In this document: positions 58,465-64,000 of the stretch, piece after piece | Position numbering within the stretch: position 1 is the first letter of the stretch | Layout of the letters: each line of letters opens with the position of its first letter | DNA from: Falsiroseomonas sp050563535 | GTDB taxonomy: Bacteria; Pseudomonadota; Alphaproteobacteria; Acetobacterales; Acetobacteraceae | Assembly (NCBI RefSeq): GCF_050563535.1 | Contig: NZ_JBNXUO010000018.1 | Location: 32,963-96,962 of the forward strand | Direction: 5' to 3' | DNA length: 64,000 bases | Position numbers and translations under genes: made by a program | Notes under the pieces: generated by a model | Told to the model about the DNA's origin: nothing | What the model saw: the letters and a program-made list of their open reading frames with translations, nothing else | Database searches by the model: none

Positions 58465-59523
58465 ATGCGCATCACCGGCCTCGTCGCGGCGGTGGAGCAG
58501 CTGCGCCCGGCGCGCGCCGCAGATGCCTATGCCGGGCGGGAAAGCCTGACCTTCGTCCGCCTCCGCGTCGAGACCGATGCGGGGCTGGTGGGGGAGGGGA
58601 TGACCGGCCGATTCCTCGCCGGAAGCGTCGCCGCCCTGCTGGAAGGCGACTTCGAGGACCTGCTGCGCGGCCAGGACCCGATGCGGCACGAGGCGCTGTG
58701 CGGCCTGCTGTGCCGCAGCCTGAACCCGCGCGGCGCGACGGGCGCATTCGTCTCGGCGCTCTCCGCCCTCGACCTCGCGCTCTGGGACCTGAAGGGCAAG
58801 GCGCTGGGCCAGCCGGTGGCGCGGCTGCTGGGCGGGGCCGTGGACCGCGTGCGGACCTACGCCACCGCCGGCCTGCCCGCCTTCACCGAGGCCGAGCTGG
58901 TCGCCGCCTGCGAGGCCGCGCTGGCCGAAGGCCATGCGGGGGTGAAGATGCTGGTCGGCACCGGCCGGCCGATCGCCGAGGATGCGGCCCGCATCCGCGC
59001 GGTGCGCCGCGCCATCGGCGACGCGCCGCTGATGATCGACGCCAACTGCGCCTTCACGCCGGACCAGGCCGGGCGGCTCGCCCGGATGGTCGCCGACTGC
59101 GACATCGCCTTCTTCGAGGAGCCGGTGCGCGGCAACGACATCCCCGCCCTGGCCGCGCTGCGCCGCGCCATCCCCGTCCCGCTCGCCTCGGGCCAGATGA
59201 TCCAGTCCGTCGGCTGGTTCCGCGATGCCCTGGCGGCCGGCGCGCTCGACATCGTGCAGCCCAACGCGGCCTTCTGCGGCGGGCTGACCGCCATGCTGCG
59301 CATCCTGGCGCTGGCCGAGGCGCAAGGCGTGCCCGCCTGCGGCGCGGGCGGGTTCGAGGCGGCGAACCTGCCCGCCATGGCCGGCCATGCCCATGGCGGG
59401 ATGCTGGAGGTCCACGGCGCCCATGCCGCGCTGCGTGCCCGTTTCGCGACGCACCCCGCCTGCGCGGCCGGCTGGCTGGCCGTGCCGGAGGCACCCGGCC
59501 TCGGCTTCGGCTTCGCGGCATGA
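58465..59523 (+). CDS. enolase-superfamily (MR/MLE) protein with altered active site
   Basis: The protein has 352 residues: an N-terminal capping domain and a barrel. Usual MR/MLE enzymes have KxK on strand 2 and Asp-Glu-Glu metal ligands on strands 3-5. Here strand 2 reads VKMLVG (Lys161 but Leu163 for the second Lys). Strand 3 has Asp192 in MIDANC, strand 4 EEP at 218-220, and strand 5 ASGQM with Gln244 in place of the third Glu. The frame is intact. Either a subgroup with different chemistry or a non-catalytic member. It follows hbd by 14 bases. Confidence 0.85.
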   Translation: MRITGLVAAVEQLRPARAADAYAGRESLTFVRLRVETDAGLVGEGMTGRFLAGSVAALLEGDFEDLLRGQDPMRHEALCGLLCRSLNPRGATGAFVSALSALDLALWDLKGKALGQPVARLLGGAVDRVRTYATAGLPAFTEAELVAACEAALAEGHAGVKMLVGTGRPIAEDAARIRAVRRAIGDAPLMIDANCAFTPDQAGRLARMVADCDIAFFEEPVRGNDIPALAALRRAIPVPLASGQMIQSVGWFRDALAAGALDIVQPNAAFCGGLTAMLRILALAEAQGVPACGAGGFEAANLPAMAGHAHGGMLEVHGAHAALRARFATHPACAAGWLAVPEAPGLGFGFAA

Positions 59524-59569
59524 CCGAACCCGCGCGCGGCCCGCGCGTCCTGCCGGGGTGGCGGCACGG

Positions 59570-60322
59570 ATGACCATCCCCGGATCGGACGGCCTTGGCG
59601 GCAGGCGCGGCGCGGCCGCGGCCTATGGCCTGCTCGCGCTCGACCTCGCCGCGCTGGGCTGGGTGATCCTGGAGTCCTTCCTGCCGGAGAGCCCCGTGGT
59701 CTTCGCGGCCGACATCGCGGTGGGCCTGGTGCTGGCGGCGGAGCTGGCGATCCGGCTCCGCGCCTCACCTTCCGCCCGGCGGGAACTGCTGCACCCGGCG
59801 GGCATCGCGGACCTGCTGGCGGTGATCTCCTTCCTGCTGGCGCCCTTCTTCGCCGGATGGGGCTTCCTGCGGAGCCTGCGGACGCTGCGGCTGCTGCGGT
59901 CCGCCCGGCTGGTGGCGCAGCTGCGGCGCGACCTGCCGGCCTTCCGCCAGAACCAGGAAGCGGTGGTGGCGGCGTCGGACCTCGTGGTGTTCATCGTGGT
60001 GATGACCGGCATCGTCCATGCCACGCAGTACCGCACCAACCCGCATATCGACGACTGGGCGGATGCGCTCTACTTCACCGTCACCGCACTGACCACGACG
60101 GGCTTCGGCGACATCACCCTGCCCGGCACCACGGGGCGGCTGATCTCCGTCGTCATCATGCTGGCGGGCGTCACGCTGTTCCTGCGCCTCGCCCAGGCGC
60201 TGTTCCGGCCGAACAAGGTGCGCTTCCGCTGCCAGTCCTGCGGCCTCGGCCGGCACGAGCCGGACGCGGTCCACTGCAAGGCCTGCGGGGCGCTGCTGAA
60301 CATCCCCGACGACGACGATTGA
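59570..60322 (+). CDS. six-helix potassium-channel-like protein with C-terminal zinc ribbon
   Basis: The protein has 250 residues. Three helices are followed by an S4-like segment with regular Arg (LRSLRTLRLLRSARLVAQLRRDL), then helix 5. The pore has the selectivity signature TTTGFGD in YFTVTALTTTGFGDITLPG, followed by helix 6. The C-terminus carries RCQSCGLGRHEPDAVHCKACG, a four-cysteine zinc ribbon. The first 47 bases after the previous gene contain GGATGA. The ATG at 59570 avoids a long shadow frame. Likely ion: K+, from the GFGD filter (family knowledge). Confidence 0.87.
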   Translation: MTIPGSDGLGGRRGAAAAYGLLALDLAALGWVILESFLPESPVVFAADIAVGLVLAAELAIRLRASPSARRELLHPAGIADLLAVISFLLAPFFAGWGFLRSLRTLRLLRSARLVAQLRRDLPAFRQNQEAVVAASDLVVFIVVMTGIVHATQYRTNPHIDDWADALYFTVTALTTTGFGDITLPGTTGRLISVVIMLAGVTLFLRLAQALFRPNKVRFRCQSCGLGRHEPDAVHCKACGALLNIPDDDD

Positions 60323-60389
60323 AGCGGCCGCGCGCCGCGTCCATCCTTCCCCCGCGCGCCGCGGAGACGGCGCGACGGGAGAATGGTCC

Positions 60390-61355
60390 ATGATGCTGAA
60401 ACGCCGCACGCTGCTCGCCGCGCCCCTTGCCGCCCCCCTGGCGGCCCGCGCCCAGGGCGCCGGCGCATCCGGCTGGCAGCCGACGCGGCCGATGCAGCTG
60501 GTCGTGGGCTTCGCCCCGGGCGGCGGCAGCGACATCATCGCCCGCACCATCGCCGAGGCCTGCGCGCCCTTCTTCCCCGTGCCGCTCGTCGTCGTGAACC
60601 GCCCCGGCGCGGGCGGCGCGCTGGCGGCGGAACAGGTGGCGCGCGCCGCGCCGGACGGCCACACCCTGCTGCTCGCCGGCGGGTCGGAAAGCACCTCCCT
60701 CCCCGCCCATCGCGACCTGCCCTACGACCCGAAGCGCAGCTTCGCCGCCGTGATCCGGCTGACGAGGAACGCGCATTTCATCTGCGCCCGCGGCCGCGGC
60801 GGCCGCTTCACGACGCTGCCGCAGGTGATCGAGGCCGCGCGCGCCGGGCGCGGCGCCGTCACCCACGGATCGTCGGGCGTCGGCTCCCTGTCGCATTCCA
60901 TCTTCATCATGTTCGAACGCGCGACCGGGACGGAACTGCTGCACGTCCCCTATACCGGCGGCGGGCCGCAGCAGCAGGCGCTGCTGGCGGGGCAGATCGA
61001 CCTTGCCGTGCAGGCCAGCGACGAGCTTGGCGGGCTCGTCGCCTCGGGCGACATGCTGCCGCTTGCGGTCACCACGGCCGAACGCCACCCCCAGCACCCG
61101 ACGGTGCCGACGATGCGGGAGATGGGGAGCGAACTGGTGGCGGAGAACATGAAGGGCTGGGTCGGGCCGGCCGGCATGACGCCGGAGATGGTCGCCTGGC
61201 TGCATGACCGCTTCCGCCAGGGAATGGCCACCCCGGTCTGGCGCCGCTTCATGGACCGCGCGGGCGACCCGGACGGCTATGCGGACGGCCCGGCCTTCCA
61301 GCGCGACATGGATACGCTGCTCGACGCCATCCGCGCCGCGATGCGCCGCGGCTGA
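60390..61355 (+). CDS. Bug/TctC-family substrate-binding protein
   Basis: The protein has 321 residues with a leader MMLKRRTLLAAPLAAPLAARAQG (Tat-like KRRTLL). Bug motifs follow: LVVGFAPGGGSDIIAR, VVNRPGAGGALAAE and ELLHVPYTGGGPQQQ. It is a third orphan binding protein without TctA/B. It is convergent with the FMN-binding gene, separated by a hairpin. Confidence 0.92.
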   Translation: MMLKRRTLLAAPLAAPLAARAQGAGASGWQPTRPMQLVVGFAPGGGSDIIARTIAEACAPFFPVPLVVVNRPGAGGALAAEQVARAAPDGHTLLLAGGSESTSLPAHRDLPYDPKRSFAAVIRLTRNAHFICARGRGGRFTTLPQVIEAARAGRGAVTHGSSGVGSLSHSIFIMFERATGTELLHVPYTGGGPQQQALLAGQIDLAVQASDELGGLVASGDMLPLAVTTAERHPQHPTVPTMREMGSELVAENMKGWVGPAGMTPEMVAWLHDRFRQGMATPVWRRFMDRAGDPDGYADGPAFQRDMDTLLDAIRAAMRRG

Positions 61356-61366
61356 CCGCCCCGGCC

Positions 61367-61391
61367 CCCCTCCCCCGCCGCGGGGGAGGGG
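61367..61391. terminator. bidirectional hairpin between convergent genes
   Basis: CCCCTCCCCCG-CCG-CGGGGGAGGGG is an 11-base perfect stem with a 3-base loop between the Bug protein and FMN-binding protein stops. It shares CCCTCCCCCG/GGGGGAGGG with the hairpin at 18072-18097. Confidence 0.6.
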
Positions 61392-61401
61392 TGGCGCGTC
61401 C

Positions 61402-61917
61402 TCAGGCAGGCCGCTTCAGCGACACCTTGTCGTTCTCGCCCGCCTTCGGCGGCTCCCCGGTCAGGCGGGCCTTCACGTAGCCATAGGCGTGCACGAGGGT
61501 GGAGGACGGGCTGTCCCAGTATTCCGCGCCCTCCACCTCCACCTTCAGCAGCGCCGCCCTCGGGTCCTCGGGCCCGCCGGGGAACCAGGTGCGCAGCGGC
61601 TCGGACCACAGTTCCTTCTGCTTCTGCGGGTCGCGGATCACCTCGGCCGTGCCGGAGACGGAGACGTAGTTCTGCTCGGACGGGTCGGCATAGGCCAGCA
61701 GCACGCGCCCGTCATGCTGGATCTCCTCGGTCTTCGGGCTGGGCTGGCTCGTGAAGAACCACAGCGTGCCGGAGAATTCCTTCATCTTCACCGCGCGCAT
61801 CGGCCGCCCGCGCATCCGCCCCTGTTCGTCGAGAGTGACCATCATCGCGATCTGGACCTCGCGGATCATTTCCCACAGCTTGTCGCGCGCCGCCTGGTCG
61901 GTCCGGGTCTCCACCAT
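61402..61917 (-). CDS. pyridoxamine 5'-phosphate oxidase-like FMN-binding protein (general stress protein 26-like)
   Basis: A split-barrel protein of 171 residues. It has MMVTLDEQGRMRGRPMRAVK, LWFFTSQPSPKTEEIQHDGRVLLAYADP and YVSVSGTAEVI, the flavin-binding face of the stress-protein-26 group. Such proteins bind FMN or F420 with unknown substrates. The ATG at 61917 was chosen because MVETRTDQAARDKLW begins the conserved region. Confidence 0.87.
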   Translation of the reverse strand: MVETRTDQAARDKLWEMIREVQIAMMVTLDEQGRMRGRPMRAVKMKEFSGTLWFFTSQPSPKTEEIQHDGRVLLAYADPSEQNYVSVSGTAEVIRDPQKQKELWSEPLRTWFPGGPEDPRAALLKVEVEGAEYWDSPSSTLVHAYGYVKARLTGEPPKAGENDKVSLKRPA

Positions 61918-62012
61918 GATCCTCGCTCCCTCTGGGTCGGCGGGGGAACGGCGCAGCCGCGCGCCGGTTGCGCCGCTTGCGCTCGGGCCGCCCGCCAGCA
62001 TCTCTGGCGGGC

Positions 62013-62891
62013 ATGTCCCATATCGGCACCCTTCCCCCGGACGCCGCCCGCCAGGCGCGGCGCGTCGCGCGCTACTACCGCTGGCTCGACCGGCTGACCT
62101 GGTTCGACGAGCACCGGGCGGCGGCCGGGCACGGCGCGCTGCCGGTCCACCGGGCGCTGGCCGATCCGGCGGGCGGGCCGCCCTCGGCGCAGGTCATCCA
62201 CCGCCTGATGCTGGACGGGCTGGACCTGCCGCCCGCGCCGCGCGTGCTCGATGCCGGCTGCGGCTATGGCGCGACGATGCTCGACCTCGCGCCGCATCTC
62301 GGCGGCGACTGGACGGGCCTGACCCTGTCCCCGGTGCAGGCGGCGCGTGGCAATGCGGAGATCTCGGCACGCGGCCTGGCGGGGCGGGCGCGGATCGCGG
62401 TCGGGTCCTATGACGGCGCGCTGCCCGGCCCTTTCGACCTCGTCTACGGGATCGAGAGCCTGATCCACAGCGCCGATCCGGCGCGCACCGTGGCCAACAT
62501 CGCGGCACACCTCGCCCCCGGCGGGCACCTGGTGGTGGTGGACGACATGCCGGAGGAGGCACTGCCGGAGGATGCAATGCGCCGCCTTGCCCGCTTCCGC
62601 CGCTTCTGGCGCTGTCCGGTGGCGCCCACCCGGGCGGGCTGGATTGCCGCCTGCCGCGCGGCGGGGCTGGAGCCGGTGGCGGAACGCGACCTCAACCCCC
62701 TGCTGCGGGTCCGCGGCGCGGCGGAACTGGCGCCGCGGCTCGCCGCGCTGGAACGCCGCGCCCGGCTGCCGCGCCTGCTGGGCTTCGGCCTGCGCGCCGA
62801 GGCCGAGATCGGCGGGATGCTGCTCGAATCGCTGCAGACCGAGGGGCATGTCCGCTACCGGGTGCTGGCGGCGCGGAAGGGGCCGGGCTAG
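62013..62891 (+). CDS. class I SAM-dependent methyltransferase
   Basis: The protein has 292 residues with motif I VLDAGCGYGATMLDLA, acidic LVYGIESLIHSADPA and post-motif LAPGGHLVVVDDMPEE. The order and length resemble gamma-tocopherol/cyclopropane-type small-molecule methyltransferases. Substrate unknown. It is 12 bases before the hydratase and probably co-transcribed. Confidence 0.88.
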   Translation: MSHIGTLPPDAARQARRVARYYRWLDRLTWFDEHRAAAGHGALPVHRALADPAGGPPSAQVIHRLMLDGLDLPPAPRVLDAGCGYGATMLDLAPHLGGDWTGLTLSPVQAARGNAEISARGLAGRARIAVGSYDGALPGPFDLVYGIESLIHSADPARTVANIAAHLAPGGHLVVVDDMPEEALPEDAMRRLARFRRFWRCPVAPTRAGWIAACRAAGLEPVAERDLNPLLRVRGAAELAPRLAALERRARLPRLLGFGLRAEAEIGGMLLESLQTEGHVRYRVLAARKGPG

Positions 62892-62903
62892 CTTCGCGCC
62901 GCC

Positions 62904-63686
62904 ATGCCGCATCCCCACATCCTGACCTCGCGCGAGGGCGACATCGCCCTCGTCACCATCGACCGCCCGGCCAAGCGCAACGCCATGGACCTGCCCATGT
63001 GGATCGCGCTGGCCGATGCCATCGAGGCGGCGGATGCCGATGACAGCCTGCGCTGCGTCGTCGTCCGCGGCAGCGGGGAGGAAGCGTTCTGCGCCGGCGC
63101 CGACATCGCCGCCTTCGCGCATGAACGCGGCACGCCGGAGCGGGAGGAGGTGTATTCGCGGGAACTGACGCGCAGCTTCCAGTCGCTGCGGGCGTGCCGG
63201 CACCCGGTGGTCGCGGCCTGCCGCGGCTGGACGATGGGCGGCGGCGCGGGCATCGCCACCATGTCGGATTTCCGCGTCGGCGGGCCGGGCACGCGCATCG
63301 GCATCCCGGCGCGCAATCTCGGCATCTGGTACGCCTATGGCGAGCTCGACCCGCTGCTGCAATCCGTGGGCTACGCGGTCGCCTGCGAGCTGCTGATCGA
63401 GGGCCGGGTCTTCACCGGGACCGAGGCGCTGGAGAAGGGCCTGCTCTCCCGCCTCGTCCCCGACGAGGCGGTGGGGGAGGAGGCGATCGCGCTCGCCCGG
63501 CGCATCGCCGCGGGGGCGCCGCTGTCGAACCGCTTCCACAAGCGCGCCCTGCAGCGCCTGCGCGGCCCCCTGCCGGTGACGGCGGAGGAGATCCGCGCCA
63601 ATGGCGACTACGCCTACACGGAGGACTTCCGCGAAGCCGCCCGCGCCTTCGTCGAGAAGCGCAAGCCGGTCTTCCGGGCCCGCTGA
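62904..63686 (+). CDS. enoyl-CoA hydratase/isomerase family protein
   Basis: A crotonase-fold protein of 260 residues. The CoA/oxyanion-hole segments FCAGADIAAFAHERG and WTMGGGAGIATMSDFR are present. At the usual catalytic glutamate positions the sequence reads YAYGELDPLLQSVGYAVACELLIEGR. Whether it is a hydratase, isomerase or hydrolase is not decidable. It may supply substrate to the hydroxyacyl-CoA dehydrogenase upstream. Confidence 0.9.
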   Translation: MPHPHILTSREGDIALVTIDRPAKRNAMDLPMWIALADAIEAADADDSLRCVVVRGSGEEAFCAGADIAAFAHERGTPEREEVYSRELTRSFQSLRACRHPVVAACRGWTMGGGAGIATMSDFRVGGPGTRIGIPARNLGIWYAYGELDPLLQSVGYAVACELLIEGRVFTGTEALEKGLLSRLVPDEAVGEEAIALARRIAAGAPLSNRFHKRALQRLRGPLPVTAEEIRANGDYAYTEDFREAARAFVEKRKPVFRAR

Positions 63687-63752
63687 AGGCCCGGGGCGGG
63701 CGCGCCGGTCAAGAAAACTATTCGGTCACTCTTTCGCGGCAAGGTGCCGCCG

Positions 63753-64000
63753 ATGCCCGCGCATGATCATGCCTCGCTGGATCGCTTCGTCGCGACCCTG
63801 CCGGAGCGCCCTTCCAGCTTCGCCGACCGCGGCGTCGCGGTGCCGTTCACGGCGCCGATGCTGGCCGGGGCGAGGCTGCGCCGGCCCGCGGGCAGGCCGC
63901 CCGAGCTTCTCCTGCCCGCGCTGGGCGGTCGCGGGGTCTACATCCTCGACTGGGACGCCTGCCTCGGGGCCTGCCGGCCGACCCTGCACGACCGCAGGCT
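63753..64000 (+). CDS. unrecognised protein, cut off by the window
   Basis: An open frame from an ATG at 63753 runs to the window edge (82 complete codons). It begins MPAHDHASLDRFVATLP and contains LLLPALGGRGVYILDWDACLGACRPTLHDRR, with two cysteines in CLGAC. It has no signal peptide. No family could be recognised from the fragment. A short AT-rich pocket at 63711-63733 could hold its promoter. Confidence 0.6.
   Translation, partial: MPAHDHASLDRFVATLPERPSSFADRGVAVPFTAPMLAGARLRRPAGRPPELLLPALGGRGVYILDWDACLGACRPTLHDRR

Overview
The window is about 64 kb of very GC-rich, gene-dense DNA. By inference it comes from the chromosome of an alphaproteobacterium of the Acetobacteraceae, probably Roseomonas-like. 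The pointers are orphan Bug/TctC-type binding proteins, two IalB-type secreted proteins, a DUF2076 protein, a twin-transmembrane HIG1-like protein, MetE-like and AcnX enzymes, and pervasive 1-8 base start/stop overlaps. No rRNA, tRNA, CRISPR array, transposase or phage gene was seen. No gene-free stretch exceeds about 230 bases. Both end genes (a Bug binding protein on the left, an unknown protein on the right) are cut by the window edges.

1-18 kb is catabolism and uptake. It holds a Bug binding protein, an aldo/keto reductase, a proline-rich repeat protein, an IalB-like protein and an amidohydrolase. A minus-strand operon (two paralogous amidohydrolases plus a Rieske ferredoxin) diverges from a plus-strand operon (FAD oxidoreductase plus two-subunit aconitase X) across a 43-base dyad. 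Next come a LysR regulator divergent from a Bug protein, and a complete Liv-type ABC importer ending in a MetE-like methyltransferase.

18-35 kb is mixed: a short-chain dehydrogenase, CoA-binding protein, DUF2076 protein, LysR regulator, MFS and UPF0126 proteins. A PLP-enzyme pair diverges from an M20 peptidase/MFS pair. There is an ECF sigma/anti-sigma pair beside a DUF4394 protein, and TRAP permeases with a TrmO-like gene.

35-42.5 kb is the most unusual part: a seven-gene Hyf/complex-I-like membrane operon. Its large subunit keeps the spacing of the hydrogenase CxxC motifs but has Ser at three of the four NiFe-ligand positions, while the NuoB-like subunit keeps all four cluster cysteines. 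This fits an energy-converting hydrogenase-related (Ehr) complex of unknown electron partner, not a hydrogenase.

42.5-55.7 kb holds housekeeping and respiratory genes: XerC, DUF484, transaldolase-type aldolase, PriA, GST, a cytochrome bd oxidase with a probable CTG-started tiny subunit, an ACT-domain protein with a triplicated start, an MscS channel, an MFS carrier and a twin-TM protein. 55.8-64 kb holds EtfBA, 3-hydroxyacyl-CoA dehydrogenase, a divergent enolase-superfamily enzyme, a potassium-channel-like protein with a zinc ribbon, another Bug protein, an FMN-binding protein, a methyltransferase and an enoyl-CoA hydratase.

Two intergenic repeat families stand out. One is a 100-base element present twice at 90 % identity, in opposite orientations, whose changes in two hairpins fall only in the loops. 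The other is a short C-rich/G-rich hairpin that sits between convergent genes.
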